This document shows positions 1 to 7,989 of a stretch of 64,000 nt of DNA, one piece after another. Position 1 is the stretch's first letter; each line of letters begins with the position of its first letter. Source of the DNA: Halocatena marina (GTDB lineage Archaea > Halobacteriota > Halobacteria > Halobacteriales > Haloarculaceae); assembly GCF_023276375.1 (NCBI RefSeq), contig NZ_JALLPK010000001.1:1240001-1304000 (forward strand), written 5' to 3'. The position numbers were made by a program, and so were the translations under genes. The notes beneath the pieces were generated by a model. That model had not been told where the DNA came from, made no database searches, and saw only the letters and a list, made by a program, of their open reading frames with translations.

Positions 1-840
1 CTCTCCCCCGGATATTGACTGAACATCCCATACTGCCTCATCGACTGTAAGATACGGTCGACGAATATTCGGAACCACTTTATCGAGTTCGTAGCTGAAT
101 CGCGTTATCTGTGAGGCCTGTACTGCCGATTCAGACAGCGTGTCAGGTTGATCGAACACCTCCCGTGGCGTCCCTTCGATCAGTTCACGCCCGTGCTTGA
201 GACAGATAACACGATCACAGTACTGCTGAACGATTGGGATAATGTGAGTGACGATGACAATCGTTCTGTTGTCTTCCTCTTTGAGCCTCCGAAGGAAGTT
301 CATGATCTCGATCGACTGTTTCGCGTCTTGACCAGTCGTAGGCTCATCGACGATTATCATACTGGGTTTCATCGCCAAAATCGAAGCAATCGCCACTCGC
401 TGTCGTAGCCCCTTGGTCAGCGAATTTGGATGCGCTTCGAACAGCTCGTCTCTGACGCCGGCAACCGCTGCTGCTTCCTGTGCGCGTGCGCTAACTTCTT
501 CGTCGTGCATTCCAAGATTACGTGGGCCGTATGCTATTTCATCCCAAACTGATCGGTTGAATAGCTGATGATCTGGGTTTTGGAACACGTATCCCACCTT
601 CTCGACGATTTTGTTCGAACTTCTCTTTTCGCGTGTGTCGATTCCTTCGACGGATACTGTTCCTTCTGTCGGCGTGAGTGTCGCGTTCAAGCACTTCGAG
701 AGCGTGCTTTTTCCAGCTCCGTTCTGTCCGATCAGCCCCACGATTTCAGCCTCGTCGAAAGAAACATTCACCCCGTTCAGGGCTTTCGTTCCATCCGGAT
801 ATGTGAGATGGAGATCGTTCGTCTCGACTACGTGTTTCAT
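1..840 (-). CDS. ECF importer ATP-binding subunit, partial (runs off left edge)
   Basis: CbiO-type ATPase of an energy-coupling-factor importer; it would power uptake from the cytoplasmic face through the EcfT/S-component pair nearby. The frame starts at the ATG at 838-840 and is open through base 1, so 280 codons are seen and the C-terminus is missing. Walker A is GQNGAGKST (residues 38-46) and Walker B is MIIVDEPTTG. The signature motif has the unusual form LTKGLRQRVA instead of LSGGQ. Its ATG overlaps the stop of the preceding ATPase gene by 4 bp (ATGA), pointing to translational coupling and a heterodimeric ATPase pair. The substrate can only be guessed from neighbours. Confidence 0.93.
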   Translation of the reverse strand, partial: MKHVVETNDLHLTYPDGTKALNGVNVSFDEAEIVGLIGQNGAGKSTLSKCLNATLTPTEGTVSVEGIDTREKRSSNKIVEKVGYVFQNPDHQLFNRSVWDEIAYGPRNLGMHDEEVSARAQEAAAVAGVRDELFEAHPNSLTKGLRQRVAIASILAMKPSMIIVDEPTTGQDAKQSIEIMNFLRRLKEEDNRTIVIVTHIIPIVQQYCDRVICLKHGRELIEGTPREVFDQPDTLSESAVQASQITRFSYELDKVVPNIRRPYLTVDEAVWDVQSISGGE

Positions 841-1697
841 AGTTGCTCCTCCTTTTTCATGCGTTTCTCACAGAGTGAGACCGCTTCATCGATCGTCAGC
901 GGTATTTCGACCTCACTTTTTGGTGATGACTGAAGCTGACGCGCAAAAAGCGTCACTTCCGGTGCGAATAAGCTGGCGAGCTCAGCATCAGAAAGTTCCT
1001 CGAAGAACTGATGTGGCGGTGCTCGGTGTGTAATCTTCCCATCATCGATGTAGATGAGCCTGTCTGCGAGCGGAGCGAGATGTTCAATGTCGTGTTCGGC
1101 AATGATTACAGTCTTGTCTTCGGCAATAAGTTCACTGATAATTTCGAACACCTGTGCTTTCCCATGAGGATCGAGCATGTTGGTCGGCTCGTCGAAGACG
1201 AAGATATCCGGCTTCATGGCGATGACCGACGCAAGAGCGACCCGTTGTTTTTGTCCTCCCGAGAGCTCCAACGGGGATTTATCGAGCAGGTCCTCGATGC
1301 CGACTTTTTCCGCAGCGGCGAACAGACGACGATCAATTTCATCGAGATCGAGACGGAGATTTTCGAGGCCAAAGACGATTTCGTCCAGCACGTTCATCAT
1401 CGTGAACTGGAGTTCGGGATCTGAGAAAACGAACCCGACTGTTGCTGCTAGTTCGCGTTCGTTCATCTCCTCGACGAGGGTACCGTAGAGGCGAACCTCT
1501 CCCTCTTTGATACCGTCCGTTGATTTGGGGATCATCCCACTGATGGACTTTAGGAGCGTTGTTTTTCCGTTTTCGTTCGCTCCGACGATGCCCAGCACCT
1601 CACCTTCTCCCACCTCCAGCGTAATGTCTTCTAAGGCATTATCGTCTGCATGAAGATATCGCCAGTTGAGATTCGTAATTTCGACTGTTTTTGTCAT
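837..1697 (-). CDS. ECF importer ATP-binding subunit
   Basis: First of two ATPase subunits of the ECF importer, 286 aa. Walker A is GANENGKTT (residues 39-47), the signature is LSGGQKQRVA and Walker B is IFVFDEPTNMLD, so the ATP site is complete. An in-frame extension to 1787 exists, but the ATG at 1697 places the beta-strand MTKTVEITNLNWRY where the family starts, and it begins just after the end of ecfT, so I prefer it. The gene is followed with a 4-bp overlap by the second ATPase. The order ecfT, ATPase, ATPase on one strand indicates one mRNA starting at the ecfT promoter. Confidence 0.93.
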   Translation of the reverse strand: MTKTVEITNLNWRYLHADDNALEDITLEVGEGEVLGIVGANENGKTTLLKSISGMIPKSTDGIKEGEVRLYGTLVEEMNERELAATVGFVFSDPELQFTMMNVLDEIVFGLENLRLDLDEIDRRLFAAAEKVGIEDLLDKSPLELSGGQKQRVALASVIAMKPDIFVFDEPTNMLDPHGKAQVFEIISELIAEDKTVIIAEHDIEHLAPLADRLIYIDDGKITHRAPPHQFFEELSDAELASLFAPEVTLFARQLQSSPKSEVEIPLTIDEAVSLCEKRMKKEEQL

Positions 1698-1710
1698 ATA
1701 TTCACTCCAA

Positions 1711-2670
1711 CTATGGTTTAACGACGCTCCAGAGGTATTCGTAGACGATCCCCTGATCATACCGGAACTGTCCCTCGAAGAATGCAAGATAGAACACCAC
1801 CAGCGCGACGCTGACTGCCCCAGCGATCACGAGATGATCCCGGACTCGCATTCGATACTGTGTTCGGAGGTAGTTCGGTCGGTCAGATTCGAACAGACTG
1901 AATTCGAAATTGTGATAGCCGCGAGCGAACAGGGCGTCCTCTATGTGTGTGATTCGACGAATAGCGAGTGTAAACAGCGGAACAATGTACATGACGTAGT
2001 GTTTCACTCGGTTCGTTACAGACATTCCTCCCGTTTCCAGACCCTTTGCGTGCTCTGCTTCCCGGATCGTCGATAGATCATCGAGAAAGAGCCCCGCCGA
2101 TCGAAACGCCAACGACAACACGTACACGACACCAAACGAGATATTGAGCTGTCGGAGTGCAACGATGATATCCCGTTCGCGGTTCGTGGTCGCATAGAAG
2201 ATGGCGGCGAAGACGAGGGCAATGATGCGCCAGTAGTTTGCGAATGCGAACATCAACGGCTCGAAATAGCCAGTCACAAACCCTGTTTGAAATGCAACGG
2301 CTCCCGACGTATCCCCCGGGAAGAACAGATACGTCCCCATCATGAACAGGAACATCGTGACGATGAGCGGGAGGAAAAGTCTGAGCCGCTGGAGCGAGAC
2401 ACTCGCGGTCAGTAAGAGTACGAGCCATACTCCGACAAGCATGACGTTGAGTTCGGTCGTTAGGACAGCGAGCGGAAGGAAGGCGAAAATGACCATTATC
2501 AAAAGGCGCGTCAACGGGTGGAAACTGTAGACCCATGATTCGGCAGGAACGTAGCCGAACAACGTTTTCTTGCGCCGTTGGGTTGGTTGATCCCCTGACT
2601 GGTCTACCTCCGTTTGGTCTGAGACCGGCAGGTTTACGCTGTCTTTCGCCGCCTCGTGAGAAGTCATCAT
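1711..2670 (-). CDS. ecfT: ECF importer transmembrane subunit EcfT (CbiQ family)
   Basis: Membrane coupling subunit of the ECF importer, 319 aa, linking the ATPases to the substrate-binding S component. After a polar N-terminus of about 50 residues come hydrophobic helices (for example LLIMVIFAFLPLAVLTT), and near residues 205-225 an AEHAKGLETGG stretch of the type CbiQ/EcfT proteins use to touch the ATPases (Ala-Arg-Gly-like motif). A second ATG directly follows the first; the difference is one residue. It heads the operon with the two ATPase genes. Its promoter region holds the CCTCCCATGGGAGG palindrome 35 bp upstream of the start, shared with the divergent S-component region. Confidence 0.9.
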   Translation of the reverse strand: MMTSHEAAKDSVNLPVSDQTEVDQSGDQPTQRRKKTLFGYVPAESWVYSFHPLTRLLIMVIFAFLPLAVLTTELNVMLVGVWLVLLLTASVSLQRLRLFLPLIVTMFLFMMGTYLFFPGDTSGAVAFQTGFVTGYFEPLMFAFANYWRIIALVFAAIFYATTNRERDIIVALRQLNISFGVVYVLSLAFRSAGLFLDDLSTIREAEHAKGLETGGMSVTNRVKHYVMYIVPLFTLAIRRITHIEDALFARGYHNFEFSLFESDRPNYLRTQYRMRVRDHLVIAGAVSVALVVFYLAFFEGQFRYDQGIVYEYLWSVVKP

Positions 2671-2705
2671 ATGGCATAGAGCGGGTTGAATTGATAAACG
2701 TTTGA

Positions 2706-2719
2706 CCTCCCATGGGAGG
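2706..2719. promoter_or_regulatory. Palindromic operator, copy 1 (ecfT promoter)
   Basis: Perfect 14-bp palindrome CCTCCCATGGGAGG, 35 bp upstream of ecfT. An AT-rich TATA-like element (complement of catatattg, about 2741-2749) lies about 30 bp further out, so the palindrome would cover the transcription start, the usual place for an archaeal repressor. Three near-identical copies occur at 2863, 3691 and 6683, each in front of a gene of the same putative pathway. The binding protein is not identified. Confidence 0.75.
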
Positions 2720-2862
2720 AGGTCGTTCCTCTCTTAGTGCCCATATATTGATTGCATGCGAAATTATCGATGAAAATCCAATACAGAGGAATGAAGGCCG
2801 TCTATTGATGTTACTCGTGATGATCTTGTATTTATATCTATATTTATGTGAATAAACAATCT

Positions 2863-2876
2863 CCTTCCATGGGAGG
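2863..2876. promoter_or_regulatory. Palindromic operator, copy 2 (S-component promoter)
   Basis: CCTTCCATGGGAGG, matching the copy at 2706 at 13 of 14 positions. It lies 59 bp upstream of the chosen ATG of the putative S component and just downstream of a strong TATA-like run (tttatatctatatttatg, 2831-2848). The position again fits a repressor site over the start of transcription. Confidence 0.72.
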
Positions 2877-2935
2877 TGGAGGTATTAACTATGATTGGCA
2901 AGTGGTACCTACTGCCATGAAACGTGGTGTTGATT

Positions 2936-3601
2936 ATGGGTTCGGCTAAAAACGTGAAAGGTGTGGACAAGGATTCAGGAAGTGAACGGCCAACAACGGA
3001 TGGGCGCGAGGTCTGGAAAGTTCACGAAGGTGAACACCGGGAGTCTGGTCCGGTTCATGTAATAATGACCGCTCTCTTCATTGGTATCGGTATCGTCGTC
3101 GGTACCTTTGGGAGCTTAGCCGTTCCAATCGGGTTTGTGTCGGCATTCTGGCCGGGGCAGGCAGTGCAGGCCGTCGGCGCGGTTTGGTTCGGTGCGTGGG
3201 GAATCATCGCTGGTGTTGTATTCCCGATCATATCGAACACAATCAGTGGCTCTGCTCCGCTCCCGGTGTCGCTCGCGTACATCCCCGGGAACATGGTTCA
3301 GGCAGGACTTGCTGCGTGGGCAATGAAACATTTCCATGCGCACCCATCGCTCAAAACCAGGCGAGACTGGATCATCTTCATCGCTTTCGGAGTCATCGCA
3401 GCGAATTTCGTCGGGTCGCTCTGGGGCTCTGCCATCCTATTGACGTTCGGTCTCATCACAGCCGAAGCTTGGCCGATCGTGTGGGTTGGCTGGTGGATTG
3501 GTAACACCATCCCCGGTGTCATCTTCGGTGGTATCCTACTGAAGTTCGTCTCCCCAGTCATCATCGACAGCAAAGCCTTCGTGAAAAACTGGTGGGCCTG
3601 A
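2936..3601 (+). CDS. Putative ECF substrate-binding (S) component, membrane protein
   Basis: Integral membrane protein of 221 aa. The first 40 residues are polar and charged. They are followed by about five or six hydrophobic segments, for example the helix starting VIMTALFIGIGIVVGTFGSL and a Gly/Trp-rich C-terminal helix IVWVGWWIGNTIPGVIFGG. Size and topology fit ECF S components, and the gene is divergent from ecfT and the ATPases with the same palindromic operator in front, which is the main reason for the call. The ligand is unknown; neighbours suggest a ureide, hydantoin or modified amino acid. A GTG at 2924 is an alternative start; the ATG at 2936 gives the more usual MGSAKN beginning. 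Confidence 0.7.
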   Translation: MGSAKNVKGVDKDSGSERPTTDGREVWKVHEGEHRESGPVHVIMTALFIGIGIVVGTFGSLAVPIGFVSAFWPGQAVQAVGAVWFGAWGIIAGVVFPIISNTISGSAPLPVSLAYIPGNMVQAGLAAWAMKHFHAHPSLKTRRDWIIFIAFGVIAANFVGSLWGSAILLTFGLITAEAWPIVWVGWWIGNTIPGVIFGGILLKFVSPVIIDSKAFVKNWWA

Positions 3602-3690
3602 GATAACTGGATCACACACTCCTCTCAGCCGACCCCGTTTTCGTGCATACTATTGATTGAGTGGTAGCGTCCGACCGTGTTCACTAGCTA

Positions 3691-3704
3691 CCTCCCATGG
3701 AAGG
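3691..3704. promoter_or_regulatory. Palindromic operator, copy 3 (PLP-enzyme promoter)
   Basis: CCTCCCATGGAAGG, third copy of the regional palindrome, 43 bp upstream of the preferred start of the threonine-synthase-like gene. Flanks are also partly symmetrical (ctagc before, gctag after, offset by one base). The ATG inside it is unlikely to be a start codon, because that would add residues with no family resemblance. Confidence 0.72.
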
Positions 3705-3747
3705 TGCTAGGTTATTGGGCGACGGAAGTGCATTCTTCTGCATGGTA

Positions 3748-4983
3748 ATGGAACATGTCACTTCCCTCGAGTGCACCCTTTGCGGTGAGACGTATGCTCC
3801 CGACCAAATCATCTATACCTGTCCGAACCACGAGGGCGTTGCAGGCATCCTTGAAGTACAGTACGACTACGATCTCATTAACGACCGATTCGACGAACCA
3901 CTCGATGGTGTTATCGAGAGCCAATGGAAATACCGTGCCTTCCTCCCGATCAATGACGACGCGCCTGCCGTCACATTAAACGAGGGCGGCACTGATCTGT
4001 TCGTCACGCCGAATCTGAGCGATGAGTTGGGGGTCGATATCCGGATAAAAGACGATGGGCGAAATCCCACCGGTGTATTGAAAGATCGTGCAACGAGTGT
4101 CTCAGTTACTAAGGCTGCCTACCTTGGTCAAGACGTCATAACGTGTGCCTCGACAGGCAACGCAGCCGCATCTCTGGCTGGCTATGCAGCTCGTGCAGGA
4201 CTGCCGTGTCGAATCTTCGTTCCTGACGCAGCCCCCGAGGAAAAGCTTGCACAGCCACTTGTGTACGGTGCAGACGTCCTCGCTGTGGATGGAAGCTACG
4301 ACGAGGCATACGATCTAAGCATGGACGTCACAGAGGCGTTCGGCTGGTATAACCGAAATGCGGCGGTCAATCCGTTCCAGGTCGAAGGAAAACGAACCGT
4401 CGGGCTCGAACTCGCAGAGCAAACGAAAGGCGACGTTCCAGATTGGCTCGTTTTCTCGATGGGTGATGGATGTACAATCTACGGTGGCTGGAAGGGATTT
4501 CGTGAGTTCTACGATCTTGGCTTTGTCGACGAGACACCGAAGATGCTCGGTGTCCAAGCAACAGGAGCAAGCGCAATCCACGACACGTTCCACTCTCACG
4601 ACGACATCGACGACGTTGCAAAAACAGTCGCAGACAGTATCTCTGTCGGCCGACCACGGAACACAGTCAAAGCCTGTAAAGCGCTCGAAGAAAGCGACGG
4701 GACATCACTCCTCGTCACTGACGAAGAAATTCTCGCCGCAGAGAAAACGCTGGGAACTACAGAGGGAATCTACGCCGAACCCGCAGGGGCGACTCCGATC
4801 GCAGGTGTCCGAAAGGCACTCGATCAGGGTATCATCGAACCGGACGAAACGGTGCTCGCTGTCGTCACGGGCTACGGATTAAAAGATACGAAAAGTGCAA
4901 TGAAAGCGAGTGGTGAACCTCAGTACATCGGCCCCGATCTCGAAGCTGTCGACACACTGTACGGCGATACCGGCTCGTCGTAG
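3748..4983 (+). CDS. Threonine-synthase-like PLP-dependent enzyme
   Basis: Fold-type II PLP enzyme of the threonine synthase family, 411 aa. An N-terminal zinc-finger-like segment has Cys9, Cys12, Cys25 and His28. The PLP lysine is Lys112 in NPTGVLKDRA, an Asn-containing phosphate/cofactor loop STGNAAASLAGYAA follows, and a late GYGLKD motif is present. Threonine synthases make threonine from O-phosphohomoserine, but relatives deaminate or eliminate from other amino acids. Its place among hydantoinase, carbamoylase and D-aminoacylase genes behind the same operator suggests a catabolic lyase acting on the released amino acid. Upstream in-frame ATGs at 3697 and 3742 exist; the family begins at the zinc finger, so 3748 is preferred. 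Confidence 0.82.
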   Translation: MEHVTSLECTLCGETYAPDQIIYTCPNHEGVAGILEVQYDYDLINDRFDEPLDGVIESQWKYRAFLPINDDAPAVTLNEGGTDLFVTPNLSDELGVDIRIKDDGRNPTGVLKDRATSVSVTKAAYLGQDVITCASTGNAAASLAGYAARAGLPCRIFVPDAAPEEKLAQPLVYGADVLAVDGSYDEAYDLSMDVTEAFGWYNRNAAVNPFQVEGKRTVGLELAEQTKGDVPDWLVFSMGDGCTIYGGWKGFREFYDLGFVDETPKMLGVQATGASAIHDTFHSHDDIDDVAKTVADSISVGRPRNTVKACKALEESDGTSLLVTDEEILAAEKTLGTTEGIYAEPAGATPIAGVRKALDQGIIEPDETVLAVVTGYGLKDTKSAMKASGEPQYIGPDLEAVDTLYGDTGSS

Positions 4984-5022
4984 CAAACAAGGGTGTACTC
5001 CTCGACTCGTTTCACACACAAT

Positions 5023-6645
5023 TTACACACCGTCTTGTTCGATCCGTGGACGAGACTGACCATTCCACGCCTCAGTCGATCGGAGCACTTCTCCGGCACT
5101 CTTGCCCGTTGGTTGTCCCGCTTCAACAGCAATCGTTCCATTGACGAGGACATAGTTCATCCCATCGGCTAACTGCAATGGGTTCTGATACGTGCCGTTC
5201 TCCCGTACCGTATCGAGATCGAACGCTACGAGATCAGCACAGTACCCTTCCGCAATGCGGCCTCGATCTGAGAGTCCGAGGATTGCCGCCGCGTGGCCAG
5301 ATGCCTTATACACTGCCGTCTCGATCGGGAACACGGCGCGATCTTCGACGTACCGTTCGAGAATTCGAGCGAACGTGCCGATCGCGCGGGGATGTGGCTT
5401 CCCGCCGAAGATCCCGTCCGAGCAGATCGTTCCACGTGTGTCAGCGAGGAATCGCTCGATATCCTCTTCTGTCATGATGAAATCTGCCATCGTCACATCG
5501 AGGGATTCTTCGACGAGCAAGTCACACATCGCAGCAATCGGATCGACGTCCCGTCGTGTTGCAATCGCATCGACTGTTTCCCCGATGGCTGTGCCACTCG
5601 CCGTGTGAGTGATGAGAATGTTCTCCCAGGTTCCTGCTGCTCGGGCGAGGTTCTCCCATTCGCCATCAGATTCGATATCTGCTCGGATTTTCGAACGCAT
5701 CTCGGGATCGTTCAGCCGGGCGTGAATCTCGGATGCATTCCCCTCACGTGCCCACGGTGGTAACAATGCGGTGAGCATTGTCGAACCGGCAGTGTACGGA
5801 TACTGATCGAACGTGACCGTTACACCGCGCTCATTGGCAGCATCGAACAGTTCGAGGATCTCTTTCGACGCCCCCCAGTTGGCTCGTCCACCGACTTTCA
5901 GATGAGAGACGTGTGGCTGACACCCGCCGTTTTCACAGATATCCAGATAGCGCTCGATTGATTCGACGACGTAGTCCGTTTCGTTCCAAACGTGTGAAAC
6001 CATGAACGAGTTGCGTGTTCCAAGCGTTTGTGCCAGTTCGATGAATTCATCGTCACGACCGTAGGAACTGGGTGGGTAGATCATCCCTTTCGACATGGCG
6101 AATGCGCCCTCGTCGATGGCAGTCAGTAGTTCTTCACACACCGTGTCTATTTCCGAACGATCGAGTTCGCGCGTTTCGAAATCGGCGACTGTCGAACGAA
6201 GGTTCCCATGGGGTGCATAGTAAGCACAATTAACTGCTGGTGTTGCAGCATCTAGTTCGTCGAGAAACGATCCAACAGATGTCCACGACCAGTCGTCTTT
6301 CGTTCCCAAAAGCGTCTGTACGCGTTTTCCCCACTCTTCTTTGAGCGCTTCGGGAACAGGGGCGACACTAACGCCGTCTTGCCCGAGAACTTCGAGAGTT
6401 ACGCCTTGGGTGAGTTTCTCTGGTGCAGTTGGATAATCAAACAGGCGGAGCTCCGAGTGAGCGTGCATATCGATGAATCCAGGCGTGAGATACGCCCCAT
6501 CGAGGTCGATAACCCGGTCTGCTCCAACTCCTGTTTCATCAATACGATCGATAGTACCGTCCTCAATACGCACGGTCGCAGCATAGGGTGGACGACCTGT
6601 CCCATCAACAACTGTTGCATTCTGAAATTCAAGAGACCCGACCAT
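5023..6645 (-). CDS. N-acyl-D-amino-acid deacylase family amidohydrolase
   Basis: Amidohydrolase-superfamily enzyme of 540 aa, similar to D-aminoacylases, which cleave N-acyl groups from D-amino acids. Seen: the metal motif GFIDMHAHSE (His61, His63), the CQPHVSHLKVGG histidine region, and a late SDGIFGGKPHPRAIG segment carrying the catalytic-type Asp. Where classical D-aminoacylases have a cysteine metal ligand in a GNCG motif, this protein has GQDG. It may use a different ligand or belong to a subfamily acting on other N-substituted substrates. Divergent from the M20 gene, sharing one palindromic operator at 6683. An upstream in-frame ATG at 6690 falls inside the operator; I chose 6645. Confidence 0.87.
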   Translation of the reverse strand: MVGSLEFQNATVVDGTGRPPYAATVRIEDGTIDRIDETGVGADRVIDLDGAYLTPGFIDMHAHSELRLFDYPTAPEKLTQGVTLEVLGQDGVSVAPVPEALKEEWGKRVQTLLGTKDDWSWTSVGSFLDELDAATPAVNCAYYAPHGNLRSTVADFETRELDRSEIDTVCEELLTAIDEGAFAMSKGMIYPPSSYGRDDEFIELAQTLGTRNSFMVSHVWNETDYVVESIERYLDICENGGCQPHVSHLKVGGRANWGASKEILELFDAANERGVTVTFDQYPYTAGSTMLTALLPPWAREGNASEIHARLNDPEMRSKIRADIESDGEWENLARAAGTWENILITHTASGTAIGETVDAIATRRDVDPIAAMCDLLVEESLDVTMADFIMTEEDIERFLADTRGTICSDGIFGGKPHPRAIGTFARILERYVEDRAVFPIETAVYKASGHAAAILGLSDRGRIAEGYCADLVAFDLDTVRENGTYQNPLQLADGMNYVLVNGTIAVEAGQPTGKSAGEVLRSTEAWNGQSRPRIEQDGV

Positions 6646-6682
6646 GTGTGTGGTTGGTTTACACGCTACAAAAGTGGCACCA

Positions 6683-6696
6683 CCTACCATGGAAGG
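6683..6696. promoter_or_regulatory. Palindromic operator, copy 4 (divergent D-aminoacylase / M20 promoter)
   Basis: CCTACCATGGAAGG, fourth copy of the regional palindrome, in the 90-bp gap between two divergent genes: 37 bp from the D-aminoacylase start and 39 bp from the M20 start. One bound dimer could control both directions. Aligning the four copies gives CCTNCCATGGNAGG. Confidence 0.74.
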
Positions 6697-6735
6697 CTAT
6701 TCAATAAAAAGAGCGGGAAACCAGTATAGCATGAC

Positions 6736-7989
6736 ATGGACGTTGTTGTAAGTAGTGAGCGATTTCAGAGTCGTTTCGAGGTATTCAGCCAGATTGGGGA
6801 AACTGATCGCAGTGGGGTGAATCGTCCTTCTCTCTCGGACGCGAATAAATTAGCACGACAACAGATCGTTGAATGGTTTGAGGATGCTGGATTGACCGTC
6901 ACCATCGATGAGATGGGGAATATTTTCGGACGCAGAGACGGGAGCACAACGGACGCTTCACCAGTACTCTTTGGCTCTCATATTGATAGTCAGTACAACG
7001 GTGGGCGCTATGACGGCGTCGTCGGTGTTCTTGGCGCGCTCGAAGTAATCGAATCGCTCAACGACGCCGGTGTAGAGACGGATCGGCCACTCGAAATCGT
7101 TGCGTGGAGCAACGAGGAGGGTGTTCGATTTCAACCGGACATGCTTGGCAGTGGGGTCTTCACCGGCGTTTTTGATCTCGAATACGCCTATTCCCGTGAG
7201 GACAGTGATGGAAACACATTCGGAGACGAGTTAGAGCGAATCGGCTACCGAGGAGAGCATCCCTGTGAACCACGTGATATTCACTGTTACTTTGAGCTTC
7301 ACGTCGAGCAAGGGCCGTATTTGGATGAACAGGATTTGAGTGTCGGTGTCGTCGAAGGAGTCTACGGCTTTTCTTGGCTTGACGCCCGCTTCGGTGGAAA
7401 AGCAGACCACGCTGGACCGACACCAATGCATCTCCGACACGATGCACTCGTCGCAACGAGCGATATCATCACCGCAGTCCGACGGCTTACCGCGAGCGGA
7501 GGGTCTGATTTAGTCGGAACCGTCGGATCGGTCGATGTCTACCCGAACTCCATCAATGTCATTCCGGAACAGGTCGAGTTCACCGTTGATCTGCGATCAT
7601 ACGACAACGAAACAGTCGATCAGGCTGTCGAACGCATTCGGACCGAGATTCGGTGTGCCGCAGAGCGCGAAGATGTCAGTTGGTCTTGTGAAGAGATCAT
7701 GCGCGTCGATGCTGATCCATTCGATGCGGATTGTGTCAAGACGGTTGAGCGAGCAGCTAAAGCCGTCGATGCAGAGTATATGCGTATGGTCAGTGGTGCG
7801 GGACACGATGCAAACTATCTCAACACCGTCTGTCCGACGAGTATGATATTCATACCAAGTGTCGATGGCGTTAGCCACACCGAGGGTGAGTACACCGAAT
7901 GGGAGGACGTAGTGGTCGGTGCGAACGTTCTCATGGGTGCAGTGACCGAACAAGCGACGATAACGGAAACGACCGAACTACACCAATGA
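6736..7989 (+). CDS. M20-family N-carbamoyl-amino-acid hydrolase / amidase
   Basis: Cytoplasmic Zn-dependent amidohydrolase of the hydantoinase/carbamoylase branch of peptidase family M20, 417 aa. Metal and catalytic residues are in place: His82 in GSHIDSQ, Asp93 in RYDGVVGV, the Glu pair in SNEEGVRF (127-128), His189 in ELHVEQGP and His381 in SHTEGEY; the dimer-interface motif GKADHAGPTPM is also present. Members hydrolyse N-carbamoyl amino acids, allantoate or beta-ureido acids. Its stop overlaps the start of a hydantoinase gene by 4 bp, so ring opening and decarbamoylation are probably made from one mRNA under the operator at 6683. The exact substrate is inferred. Confidence 0.92.
   Translation: MDVVVSSERFQSRFEVFSQIGETDRSGVNRPSLSDANKLARQQIVEWFEDAGLTVTIDEMGNIFGRRDGSTTDASPVLFGSHIDSQYNGGRYDGVVGVLGALEVIESLNDAGVETDRPLEIVAWSNEEGVRFQPDMLGSGVFTGVFDLEYAYSREDSDGNTFGDELERIGYRGEHPCEPRDIHCYFELHVEQGPYLDEQDLSVGVVEGVYGFSWLDARFGGKADHAGPTPMHLRHDALVATSDIITAVRRLTASGGSDLVGTVGSVDVYPNSINVIPEQVEFTVDLRSYDNETVDQAVERIRTEIRCAAEREDVSWSCEEIMRVDADPFDADCVKTVERAAKAVDAEYMRMVSGAGHDANYLNTVCPTSMIFIPSVDGVSHTEGEYTEWEDVVVGANVLMGAVTEQATITETTELHQ

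Noticed and set aside
6200-6215. CCCATGG inside the D-aminoacylase gene, similar to the operator core
   Set aside because: Only the central six or seven bases match, the outer arms do not, and it is inside a coding region.
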